This document shows, piece by piece, positions 17,399 to 25,668 of a stretch of DNA of 64,000 bases. The notes below the pieces were generated by a model. That model had not been told where the DNA came from, searched no databases, and saw only the letters and a program-made list of their open reading frames with translations. The number at the start of each line of letters is the position of its first letter. Position 1 is the first letter of the stretch. The position numbers and the translations under genes were made by a program. Source of the DNA: Stutzerimonas urumqiensis (GTDB lineage: Bacteria > Pseudomonadota > Gammaproteobacteria > Pseudomonadales > Pseudomonadaceae); contig NZ_RBZQ01000004.1 in the NCBI RefSeq assembly GCF_003640395.1, positions 434,001-498,000 on the forward strand, in the 5' to 3' direction.

Positions 17399-19926
17399 CC
17401 GACAGCGCAGCGCACCCCCACGACCCGGCCGATCTGGAACGGCAAAAGGCGCAGGAGGCACGTCTTGCCATTCCCTGGCAGGCGCCCAAGGGCTGGCGCT
17501 ATTGGTCGGCGGTGAACAACACCGAAGTAGGCCAGTGGTACACGACGGTCGCCTTCGTCTTCTTTCTGTTCGCTGGCGTACTGGCGCTGCTGATCCGCAC
17601 GCAGCTGGCCGTGCCGGAGAACGACTTTCTCTCGGCCGGCACCTACAACCAGATCTTCACCCTGCATGGCTCGGTGATGATGTTCCTGTTCGGCGTGCCG
17701 ATCTTCGAGGCCTTCTCGATCCTGATCCTGCCGCAGCTGCTCGGTGCGCGCGACCTGCCCTTCCCACGGCTGTCGGCCTATGGCTTCTGGTGCTTCGTGA
17801 TCGGGGGCGTGTTCGTCTGCGGATCAATCTTCTTCGGTGTCGCGCCGGAGGGCGGCTGGTTCATGTATCCGCCGCTGACCACGGCCTACCAGGAAGGGAT
17901 CGGCGCCGACATCTGGCTGCTGGGCCTGTCGTTCATCGAGATCGCATCGATCGCCGCCGCGGTGGAGCTGATCGTCGGCGTGCTCAAGACGCGCCCACCG
18001 GGCATGCGCATCAACCTGATCCCGCTCTACGCCTGGTACATCCTGGTGGTGGCGGGAATGATCCTGTTCGCCTTTCCGCCGCTGATCGCCGGCGACCTGC
18101 TGTTCGAGCTGGAGCGGGCCTTCGACTGGCCGTTCTTCGACCACACCCGCGGCGGCGACCCGCTGCTGTGGCAGCACCTGTTCTGGATCTTCGGCCACCC
18201 GGAGGTCTACATCATCTTCCTGCCGGCGGTCGCGCTCGTGGCCATGATCGTGCCGACCGCGGCGCAGCGGCCGATCGTCGGCTACGGCTGGATCGTGCTG
18301 GCGGCGGTGGGCACGGGCTTCATCAGCTTCGGCCTCTGGGTGCACCACATGTTCACCACCGGGATGCCGGGCATTTCGCTCGCGTTTTTCTCGGCGGCCT
18401 CCGAGGCGGTGGCGATTCCGACCGGGGTGCAGATCTTCTGCTTCCTGGCCACGGCGCTGGCCGGGCGCTTCACCAAGTCGACGCCGATGCTGTTCGTTTC
18501 CGGCGCGCTGGCGATCTTCGTGCTCGGTGGACTGACCGGCGTGATGGTGGCGGTGGCGCCGTTCGACTTCCAGGCGCACGACACCTACTTCATCGTCGCG
18601 CACCTGCACTACGTGCTGATCGGCGGGATGCTGTTCCCGGTCACGGCGGGCATCTACTACTTCTTCCCGCTGCGCAACGGCAAGCAGCTCTCGGACAAGC
18701 TCGGCAAGATCGGCTTCTGGCTGATGTTCATCGGCTTCAACGTCGCCTTCCTACCGATGCACTTCACCGGCTTGCTGGGCATGCCGCGACGGGTCTACAC
18801 CTACCCGGCCGACATGGGCTTCGACGTGCTCAACATGGTCTCGACGGTTGGCGCGTTCGTCTTCGCCGCCGGCGTGCTGGTGGTGCTGTTCGACGTGGTG
18901 CGGCCCAAGGGCAAGCAGGCCGACTCGCCGCGCAACCCCTGGCGAGCCGGCACGCTGGAATGGCTGGCGCAGATGCCGCCGCGCAATTGGGGCGTCCGCT
19001 CGATTCCGATCATCAAAAGCCGTTACCCGCTGTGGGACCAGCCGAACCTGATGGCCGACGTCGACGCCGGGCGCTACTACCTGGCCGACGCCGAGGAAGG
19101 CAAGCGCGAGACGCTGATCACCAGCACCATCGACAGCCGGCCGATCCAGTGCCTGCGCGTGCCCGGCCCCACCTGGATCACGCTATGGGCGGCGGTGTTC
19201 ACCGGCGGCGCCTTCATCCTGCCGACCTACAAGCTGTACACCGCCGCGCTGGTCAGCGCGGCGATCGCCGGTGTCGTCATTCTCGCCTGGCTGTGGACCG
19301 GCACGGCGCAGATTCCGGAGAAACCCGAGAAAGACGTCGGCCTCGGGCTCAAGCTGCCGCTGTACGCGTCCGGGCCGAAGTCGGTCGGCTGGTGGGCAAT
19401 GTTCATCACCATGATCGGCGACATGAGCGCCTTTGCGAGCCTGGTGTTCGGCTACTTCTTCTTCTGGACGGTGCATGAGGACTTCCCGCCCGACCCGTTA
19501 CCCGGCCCCGGCCTGACCTGGCCGCTGCTGGCGGCGGGCCTTGCGATCGGCTCCTGGGCGCTGACGCTGCTGGCGCGGCACCTGAACCGGCGCGACGCGG
19601 CCGTCGGTTTCTACCTGTCGCTGGGGCTGGCACCGGTATTGACGGTCGGCGCCGCCGCCGCACTGTTCGCCGGCCCGCACCTGAGCGGCCTGGACCCGAC
19701 CACGCACGTCTACCCGGCGACGGTATGGGTGCTGGTGCTGTGGACGCTGATCCACTTCGGCATCGCGCTGATCATGCAGCTGTATTGCATCGCCCGTCGC
19801 GCGGCCGGCCGGATGACCGCCGTGCACGACATCGACATGCAGAACGTTGGCCTGTTCTGGCACTTCATGCTGATCACCGTGCTCGTCACGGTCGCGGTGA
19901 TCGCCGGCTTCCCGAGGGTCGCATGA
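17395..19926 (+). CDS. ctaD: Cytochrome c oxidase subunit I fused to a subunit III-like domain
   Basis: The protein has 843 residues against about 530 for plain subunit I. Residues 40-560 form the heme-copper oxidase core with HGSVMMF (low-spin heme ligand), WIFGHPEVYI with the cross-linked His-Tyr, VWVHHMFTTG-like CuB histidines and HDTYFIVAHLHYV. Residues 590-843 add about seven more helices resembling subunit III (MIGDMSAFASLVFGYFFFWTVHEDFPP). This I+III fusion is typical of the caa3/ba3-like oxidase of some pseudomonads. It reduces O2 to water and pumps protons in the inner membrane. Confidence 0.92.
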   Translation: MTDSAAHPHDPADLERQKAQEARLAIPWQAPKGWRYWSAVNNTEVGQWYTTVAFVFFLFAGVLALLIRTQLAVPENDFLSAGTYNQIFTLHGSVMMFLFGVPIFEAFSILILPQLLGARDLPFPRLSAYGFWCFVIGGVFVCGSIFFGVAPEGGWFMYPPLTTAYQEGIGADIWLLGLSFIEIASIAAAVELIVGVLKTRPPGMRINLIPLYAWYILVVAGMILFAFPPLIAGDLLFELERAFDWPFFDHTRGGDPLLWQHLFWIFGHPEVYIIFLPAVALVAMIVPTAAQRPIVGYGWIVLAAVGTGFISFGLWVHHMFTTGMPGISLAFFSAASEAVAIPTGVQIFCFLATALAGRFTKSTPMLFVSGALAIFVLGGLTGVMVAVAPFDFQAHDTYFIVAHLHYVLIGGMLFPVTAGIYYFFPLRNGKQLSDKLGKIGFWLMFIGFNVAFLPMHFTGLLGMPRRVYTYPADMGFDVLNMVSTVGAFVFAAGVLVVLFDVVRPKGKQADSPRNPWRAGTLEWLAQMPPRNWGVRSIPIIKSRYPLWDQPNLMADVDAGRYYLADAEEGKRETLITSTIDSRPIQCLRVPGPTWITLWAAVFTGGAFILPTYKLYTAALVSAAIAGVVILAWLWTGTAQIPEKPEKDVGLGLKLPLYASGPKSVGWWAMFITMIGDMSAFASLVFGYFFFWTVHEDFPPDPLPGPGLTWPLLAAGLAIGSWALTLLARHLNRRDAAVGFYLSLGLAPVLTVGAAAALFAGPHLSGLDPTTHVYPATVWVLVLWTLIHFGIALIMQLYCIARRAAGRMTAVHDIDMQNVGLFWHFMLITVLVTVAVIAGFPRVA

Positions 19927-20336
19927 ACGAGCGCAACGACGAACGACACAGCGACGATCAGCACAAGCCCGCCGCACGCTGGGCGTCGCTCTGGCTGATC
20001 ACCGTCAGCCCAACCATCTGGGCCGTGCACTTCCTGCTGTGCTACGTGACCGCGGCGATCTGGTGCGCACGGGTGGTCGGACGCAACGGCATGCTGGGCG
20101 ACGCGCGACTGCTGATCGCCGCCTACACGGTCGTGGCGCTGGTCGGCATCGTCCTGACCGCGTGGCGCGGCTATCGCCAGCACAGTTATGGCGAGGGCAG
20201 CGCGCCGCACAACGAGGACAGCTCCGAAGACCGCTACCGCTTCCTCGGCTACGCGACGCTGCTGTTGTCGGGGCTGAGCGCGGTGGCGACGATCTTCGTG
20301 GCGCTGTCGGCGGTGTTCATACGGAGCTGCGCCTAA
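19923..20336 (+). CDS. Small membrane protein of the caa3 oxidase operon
   Basis: The 137-residue protein has about three hydrophobic helices (ASLWLITVSPTIWAVHFLLCYVTAAIW, a second near residue 65, and a last one near the C-terminus). It overlaps ctaD by 4 bp (ATGA) and the next gene by one base, so it is translated as part of the oxidase operon. It may be a subunit IV-like or assembly protein. I recognise no catalytic motif. Confidence 0.7.
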   Translation: MNERNDERHSDDQHKPAARWASLWLITVSPTIWAVHFLLCYVTAAIWCARVVGRNGMLGDARLLIAAYTVVALVGIVLTAWRGYRQHSYGEGSAPHNEDSSEDRYRFLGYATLLLSGLSAVATIFVALSAVFIRSCA

Positions 20337-20968
20337 TGCGCCCGCTGCCGCTGCTTGCCGGCCTGATGACGCTGGTTGCCGCCTGGGTCGGCCCGCTGCC
20401 GATGATGGCCGAGGGCTCGTTCGCCGCGCACATGGCCATGCACGTGCTGGTGATCGCCGTGGCCGCGCCCCTGTTCGCGCTCGGCATCGCCGGCAGTACC
20501 GTCGACCCAGCGCGGCGACTGCCCTGGCTGTTCGCGCCGGTGCTGGCCTCGCTGGTCGAGCTGGTGGTGGTCTGGGGCTGGCATGCGCCCGCCGCGCATC
20601 ACGCCTCGCGCGAGTCGACGCTGTTTCTCGCGCTGGAACAGGCGAGCTACCTGGCCGTGGGCCTGCTGCTCTGGCTCTCCGCGTTCGGCGGCGATCGGGC
20701 GAGCCGGCGCGAGCGCGCACCGGCCGGGATCGGAGGCTTGCTGCTGACGTCGATGCACATGACCTTGCTCGGCGTCTTGCTTGCCACCGCCAGCCGGCCG
20801 CTGTTCATCCATGCATCGCCCGCCCCGCTCGGCCTCACTGCGCTCGAGGACCAGCACCTCGGCGGCGTGCTGATGCTGGTGTTCGGCGGCGTTTCCTACC
20901 TGGTCGGCGGGCTGTATCTGCTCGCCGGATTGCTGCGAAAGGAGCACGACATTGCTTCGGCAGGTTGA
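20336..20968 (+). CDS. ctaG: Cytochrome c oxidase assembly protein, CtaG (caa3) family
   Basis: This 210-residue integral membrane protein has about six helices and conserved His residues in helix positions (AAHMAMHVLVIAVAAPLFALG, GWHAPAAHHASRES), as in the Caa3_CtaG family. Homologues help mature the copper centres of caa3 oxidases. It differs from the Cox11-type CtaG of aa3 operons. The start overlaps the previous stop (TAATG). A second CtaG-like protein is encoded at 22767. Confidence 0.82.
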   Translation: MRPLPLLAGLMTLVAAWVGPLPMMAEGSFAAHMAMHVLVIAVAAPLFALGIAGSTVDPARRLPWLFAPVLASLVELVVVWGWHAPAAHHASRESTLFLALEQASYLAVGLLLWLSAFGGDRASRRERAPAGIGGLLLTSMHMTLLGVLLATASRPLFIHASPAPLGLTALEDQHLGGVLMLVFGGVSYLVGGLYLLAGLLRKEHDIASAG

Positions 20969-22190
20969 ACGGCTCCCGCGCCGGATCGCGGGCTACTTCC
21001 GCCACGTCCTGCGCTGCCTGACCGGCGGCTCGTGGTGGCGCGGGATCGCCCTGCTCGGCGGGCTCCTGACCGCCACGGTGCTTGGCGCCCTATTCGTCGC
21101 CTGGACCGGGCTGGTATCGGTCAGCGCCCACACCGAGCACTGGGCCGTGACACGCTGGTTCCTCGGCTTCGCCATGCGCAATGCGGTCGAAACCCAATCG
21201 ATTGGCATCGAGCCGCCGCGGCTGGACGATCGCACGCTCGTGCTCAAGGGCGCGGGCCATTACGAAACCGGCTGCGCCGCCTGCCACGGCGCGCCGGGCA
21301 AGCCGCGTTCGCTGATCGTCCAGCACATGATCCCCTCGCCTCCCTACCTGCCCGATCATCTGGAGCAGTGGGACCCGAGCGAGCTGTTCTGGATCGTCCA
21401 CAACGGCCTCAAGTACACCGCCATGCCCGCCTGGCCGGCGTACGAGCGCAAGGATGAAGTCTGGGCGATGGTCGCCTTTCTCCAGCGGTTGCCGACGATG
21501 ACGCCGGCCGAATACGAGGCGCTGGCGTTCGGCCCGACGCCCGCGCCGGGCGATGGCGGCTCGTCGGCGCTGCTCGACACGCTCAGCGATCCGCTCGGCC
21601 CGGTGCTCGCCGACTGCGCGCGCTGCCACGGCGCCGAAGGCCTCGGTCGCGGCGCGGGCGCCTTCCCCAAGCTCGCCGGCCAGAGCGAGACCTACCTGCT
21701 CGAAAGCCTGCGCGCCTACGCCAACGGCGCGCGCAAGAGCGGCGTCATGCAGCCGATCGCCGCCGGGCTCGACGACGAAGTGCTGCAACGGCTGGCGCGC
21801 CACTACGCCCAGTTGCCGGCCGACGCCACGGTGCCGGCTACGGACGAAGCCGACGAAGCCGTTGAATACGACGAGGCGGAGCTCGCGCAGGCCTTGCGCC
21901 TGGCCGAGCATGGCGCGGCCGAACGCGGCGTGCCGTCCTGCACCGACTGCCACGGCCCCAAGTCAGGGCCGATCAACCCGGCCTACCCGGCCATCGCCGG
22001 CCAGTACGCCGAATACCTGGCGCTGCAACTGGAGCTGTTCAAGAGCGGCCACCGCGGCGGCACCGATTACGCCAACGTGATGCACAGCGCCGCACAGCGG
22101 CTGACGCCCGAGCAGATCGACCAGCTGGCGCGCTACTACGCCAGCCAGCCGTGGGAAGCGATCGAGCGCGTGACCGAGCCGCGGGACTGA
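20952..22190 (+). CDS. Membrane-anchored three-heme cytochrome c
   Basis: The 412-residue protein has one N-terminal membrane anchor (about 33-55) and three CxxCH motifs: CAACH (about 110), CARCH (about 220) and CTDCH (about 330). The domains belong to the cytochrome c4/c553 type. The TTG at 20952 is chosen as start because AAAGGAG lies seven bases before it and no ATG fits before the anchor. It overlaps ctaG by 17 bp. It probably feeds electrons to the CuA/heme c subunit II, in place of a soluble donor. Confidence 0.85.
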   Translation: MLRQVERLPRRIAGYFRHVLRCLTGGSWWRGIALLGGLLTATVLGALFVAWTGLVSVSAHTEHWAVTRWFLGFAMRNAVETQSIGIEPPRLDDRTLVLKGAGHYETGCAACHGAPGKPRSLIVQHMIPSPPYLPDHLEQWDPSELFWIVHNGLKYTAMPAWPAYERKDEVWAMVAFLQRLPTMTPAEYEALAFGPTPAPGDGGSSALLDTLSDPLGPVLADCARCHGAEGLGRGAGAFPKLAGQSETYLLESLRAYANGARKSGVMQPIAAGLDDEVLQRLARHYAQLPADATVPATDEADEAVEYDEAELAQALRLAEHGAAERGVPSCTDCHGPKSGPINPAYPAIAGQYAEYLALQLELFKSGHRGGTDYANVMHSAAQRLTPEQIDQLARYYASQPWEAIERVTEPRD

Positions 22191-22321
22191 ATCAAGCCCA
22201 GCAACAGACGAAGGCCCCGCCGCGCCACAACATCAGACCACCGGCTGGCCACGACCGTCGACCTGCGCAACGGCGAGCCCTGGCAAGGGTCCATCCTGAT
22301 GACAGGTCACCGGAGGCCGCG

Positions 22322-22777
22322 ATGAAGCCCACAGGCCAGCAACCCCTCGATACCCGCCGCTCGCTGGTCGCCGTGCTCCTGATCGGCGTGGGCCTGATGG
22401 CCGCGGTCGACGAGATCGTCTTCCACCAGCTGCTGGCCTGGCATCACTTCTTCGATCGCGCGACCCCGGCGATCGGCCTGCTCTCGGATGGTTTGCTCCA
22501 CGCGGCCGAACTCATCTTCCTGGTCGCCGGCTTCTTTCTGCTCTCGGAGCTCAAGCGACAGCAGGCGCTGGCGAAGGGGTACGCGCGGGCCGGGCTCTTT
22601 CTCGGCGCGGGCGGCTTCCAGCTGTTCGATGGCGTGATCGATCACAAGGTGCTGCGCGTCCATCAGGTGCGCTACGTCGATAACCTCTGGCCGTACGACC
22701 TTGGCTGGAATGCGGCGGGCGTGGCGCTGCTGCTGATCGGCTGGTGGCTGCTGCGGCGAGCCCGGCATGCACCCTGA
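22322..22777 (+). CDS. DUF2243 membrane protein
   Basis: This 151-residue protein has four predicted helices with charged and His residues inside the membrane regions (DEIVFHQLLAWHHF, DGVIDHKVLRVHQ), typical of DUF2243. Repeated His residues suggest a metal or heme association, but the family has no proven function. A CACCGGAGG ribosome site precedes ATG 22322. It overlaps the next gene by 11 bp, and the pairing of DUF2243 with CtaG-like proteins recurs in caa3 operons. Confidence 0.75.
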   Translation: MKPTGQQPLDTRRSLVAVLLIGVGLMAAVDEIVFHQLLAWHHFFDRATPAIGLLSDGLLHAAELIFLVAGFFLLSELKRQQALAKGYARAGLFLGAGGFQLFDGVIDHKVLRVHQVRYVDNLWPYDLGWNAAGVALLLIGWWLLRRARHAP

Positions 22778-23543
22778 ACTGGGCCTGCCGGCACTGCTCA
22801 TGCTGCTCTATGGCGTGTGCCTGCGGTGCCGGCGCCGGGGTCGCTGGCCGCGGGTGCGTACGGCCTGGTTCGCGTTGGGCTGCCTGCTGCTGGCGGGGGC
22901 ACTCATGCCGGGCATGCAGGCGTGGAGTCATGCCAGCCCGAGCGGTCACATGGCGCAGCACCTGCTGCTCGGCATGTTCGCACCGCTGCCGCTGATGCTC
23001 GGCCGACCGGGCACGCTGATCCTGAGGTGCCTCTCTCCCCTGGCCGCGCGACGCTGGCTGGGGCTGCTGGCGAGCGCACCGATCCGCCTGCTCACGCATC
23101 CGGTGACTGCGCTGCTGCTGGATATCGGCGGGCTCTACGTGCTCTACCTGACGCCTCTGTTCCATCGCAGCCTGCATGACCCACTGCTTCACGGCTGGCT
23201 GATGCTGCATTTCGTGGTTGCCGGCTACCTCTACAGCTGGGCGATCGCCGGACCCGACCCGGCGCCGCATCGGCCGGGCTTTCGCCTCCGGCTGATGGTG
23301 CTGTTCGTCGGGACGGCCGCTCATGCGCTGCTCGCCAAGCTCATGTATGGCCTGGCGTACCCACGCGGAACCGCGGCCAGCCTCGATGAGCTGCAGGCCG
23401 CGGCGAAGCTGATGTACTACGGCGGCGACCTCGCCGAGCTGCTGCTCGCCGTCGCCCTGTTCCATCTGTGGTCGCAGGCAAGGCAACGCAGGCTTCGGCC
23501 GCCTGCCGACGACCTGTACCCGCGACCGCGTCTTGCCGGATAG
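22767..23543 (+). CDS. Second CtaG (caa3)-family assembly protein
   Basis: The 258-residue membrane protein has about seven helices and the CtaG-family His pattern (GHMAQHLLLGMFAPLPLMLG, LHGWLMLHFVVAGYLY). It is a paralogue of the protein at 20336 with little close identity. As the last gene of the operon it overlaps the DUF2243 gene. Having two CtaG-like proteins suggests division of labour in copper delivery, or one for the oxidase and one for another client. Confidence 0.78.
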   Translation: MHPELGLPALLMLLYGVCLRCRRRGRWPRVRTAWFALGCLLLAGALMPGMQAWSHASPSGHMAQHLLLGMFAPLPLMLGRPGTLILRCLSPLAARRWLGLLASAPIRLLTHPVTALLLDIGGLYVLYLTPLFHRSLHDPLLHGWLMLHFVVAGYLYSWAIAGPDPAPHRPGFRLRLMVLFVGTAAHALLAKLMYGLAYPRGTAASLDELQAAAKLMYYGGDLAELLLAVALFHLWSQARQRRLRPPADDLYPRPRLAG

Positions 23544-23576
23544 CTCGGGGCCACGCTGCGGGCGTCGCAGGGAAGG

Positions 23577-24623
23577 CTATTGGTGCTCGGCCAAAACGCT
23601 GCGTATGTCATCCGCCAGCTGGCGTACGCGCGCTTCGCTGGTGTCCCAGGAGCACATGAAGCGCGCGCCGCCGACGCCGATGAAGGTGTAGAACATCCAG
23701 CCGCGGCTTCTCAGCGCCTCCAGCGCCAAGGGCGGCAGGCTGACGAAGACACCGTTGGCCTGCACCGGGAACATCAGCTCGACACCCGGCACATCGCCGA
23801 TCAGCTCGGCCAGCAGCCGCGCGCAGCGGTTGGCGTGTTCGGCGTACTTCATCCAGGCGCCACTTTCCAGCAGGCCCACCCAGGGCGCGGAGAGAAACCG
23901 CATCTTGGAGGCGAGCTGGCCGGCCTGCTTGCAGCGGTACTCGAAGTCGGTGGCAAGCTCGCGATCGAAGAACAGGATGGCTTCCCCGACCGCCATGCCG
24001 TTCTTCGTGCCGCCGAAGCAGAGCACGTCGACGCCGGCCTTCCAGCTCAGCGCCGCCGGCGAGGCGCCCAGGTGCGCGCAGGCATTGGCGAAGCGGGCGC
24101 CGTCCATGTGCAGGTGCAGCCCCAGGTCATTGCAGGTATCGCTGATGGCGCGCAGCTCGTCCGGCCGGTAGACGGTGCCGATTTCGGTGGCCTGTGTGAG
24201 GCTGACCACGCGAGGCTTGGGGTAGTGGATGTCCTTGCGTTTCAGCGCGATCTCGCGGATCGCAGCCGGGGTCAGCTTGCCCTGCTCGGTCCGCGCGACC
24301 AGCAGCTTGGAGCCGTTGGAGAAGAATTCGGGAGCGCCGCATTCGTCGGTTTCGATGTGGGCGATATCGCCGCAGATCACGCTGTGGTAGCTCTGGCACA
24401 GGGACGACAGCGCCAGCGAGTTCGCCGCCGTGCCGTTGAAAGCGAAAAAGACCTCGCAGTCGGTTTCGAACAGGTCGCGAAAGTGATCGGCTGCGCGCGC
24501 GGTCCACTGGTCGTCGCCGTAGGCTCTGTCATGGCCCTGGTTCGCCCGTGCCATGGCCTCCCAGGCTTCAGGGCAGATTCCGGAATAGTTGTCGCTGGCG
24601 AATTGCTGATTGGCGGTGGTCAT
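23577..24623 (-). CDS. ltaE: Low-specificity L-threonine aldolase
   Basis: This 348-residue PLP enzyme of fold type I begins with FASDNYSG, has LHMDGARFANA (PLP-binding Asp) and the Schiff-base lysine in FGGTKNGM (about residue 208). It cleaves threonine and related beta-hydroxy amino acids to glycine and an aldehyde in the cytoplasm. Length is normal for the bacterial family. The start ATG at 24623 is followed at once by conserved sequence. It is transcribed alone. Confidence 0.9.
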   Translation of the reverse strand: MTTANQQFASDNYSGICPEAWEAMARANQGHDRAYGDDQWTARAADHFRDLFETDCEVFFAFNGTAANSLALSSLCQSYHSVICGDIAHIETDECGAPEFFSNGSKLLVARTEQGKLTPAAIREIALKRKDIHYPKPRVVSLTQATEIGTVYRPDELRAISDTCNDLGLHLHMDGARFANACAHLGASPAALSWKAGVDVLCFGGTKNGMAVGEAILFFDRELATDFEYRCKQAGQLASKMRFLSAPWVGLLESGAWMKYAEHANRCARLLAELIGDVPGVELMFPVQANGVFVSLPPLALEALRSRGWMFYTFIGVGGARFMCSWDTSEARVRQLADDIRSVLAEHQ

Positions 24624-24947
24624 CGAGGCCTCGTCGTCTGGGTGCTGCCGGGCATTTGTCGCAGCAAAGAGTAGGTTGTAGAGCCCGAGGCGACCGAGCG
24701 CAAATACGGATTCGCTGCGCGCGATCGCGACGAACGCGACCTGCGAACAACCAGGCTCGCCCAGGCCGCAACGTCATGGGCGATGAATTTAGAGCTGATC
24801 GACCAGCCAAGACCGTCGAACCGCCCAGCGACCGAGGTCCCACTCATGACGAGCCGTAAATGCCGATCAGACGCGGGCCAATCGCACGCTATGCTGTCGC
24901 GACCTGAGATCCTCGCGTCAGTGCGCCAAAGGGAGGCCAGCGAAACC
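24624..24947. other. Divergent intergenic region between ltaE and the cupin gene
   Basis: This 324-bp region should hold the promoters of both flanking genes. No clear -35/-10 pair, palindromic operator or RNA gene is visible. It contains several in-frame ATG codons of the cupin frame (24783, 24846, 24891) that are possible alternative starts. Confidence 0.4.
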
Positions 24948-25589
24948 GTGATAGCCGAACGAATCAATGCCGAGTTGCAGGAGCGGGCCATCGCGCACGG
25001 CACCCATCTGCCTTGGTTGCCCAGCCCATTGGCCGGCGTGGAACGACGCCCGCTCTACCGTCTCGGCGGCGAACAGGCGCGTGCCACCTCGCTGGTGCGC
25101 TACCGGCCCGGCAGCCACTTCAGCGCGCATGAACACGGCGGCGGCGAGGAAATCCTCGTACTCGAGGGTGTGTTCGAAGACGAGCACGGCCGCTACCCGG
25201 CGGGCAGCTACCTGCGCAATCCACCCGGCAGCCGGCACACGCCCGGTTCGACGAACGGGTGCGTCATCTTCGTTCGCCTGCGGCAGTTCCATCCGGACGA
25301 CCGCGAGCAGTGCGTGATCAGCCTGCAGGCGGCGGGCAGCCAGCCGTTGTTCGAGAACGTTAATGAACGCGTCGGCATCGAGGCGGTTGCGCCCGAGGGC
25401 TCGATCGCCCATCCCAACCCGCGCGGCCTGGAGCTGCTGATGCTGGAGGGCAACCTGGTTGGGGCGGACGTTGCCCTGGCGCCGTGGAGCTGGATGCGTC
25501 TCCCGGCGGGCGAACCACTAAAGGCGCAGGCTGGCGCCGGGGGCGCGCGCTTCTGGCTGAAAGACGCGGCGCCGGAGCTCGGACTTTAG
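24948..25589 (+). CDS. ChrR-like cupin domain protein
   Basis: A 213-residue protein is predicted with GTG 24948 as start, 11 bases after GGGAGG. Upstream ATGs at 24846 or 24891 would add a non-conserved tail. The first cupin contains HEHGGGEEILVLEG (metal-binding His/Glu, about residue 62) and the characteristic YPAGSYLRNPPGSRHTP stretch. This is the fold of the ChrR anti-sigma C-terminal domain, but no anti-sigma zinc domain or sigma factor gene is attached. A second, weaker cupin half follows. It is probably a small-molecule or metal-dependent cupin enzyme of unknown substrate. Confidence 0.75.
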   Translation: MIAERINAELQERAIAHGTHLPWLPSPLAGVERRPLYRLGGEQARATSLVRYRPGSHFSAHEHGGGEEILVLEGVFEDEHGRYPAGSYLRNPPGSRHTPGSTNGCVIFVRLRQFHPDDREQCVISLQAAGSQPLFENVNERVGIEAVAPEGSIAHPNPRGLELLMLEGNLVGADVALAPWSWMRLPAGEPLKAQAGAGGARFWLKDAAPELGL

Positions 25590-25668
25590 CGACTGCCGCC
25601 GCTCTACCGAACCCCGAAGTCTCTAGCGCCGTCGCAAACTAGCCGAGACCTTATCGCCCCGTCATTTT

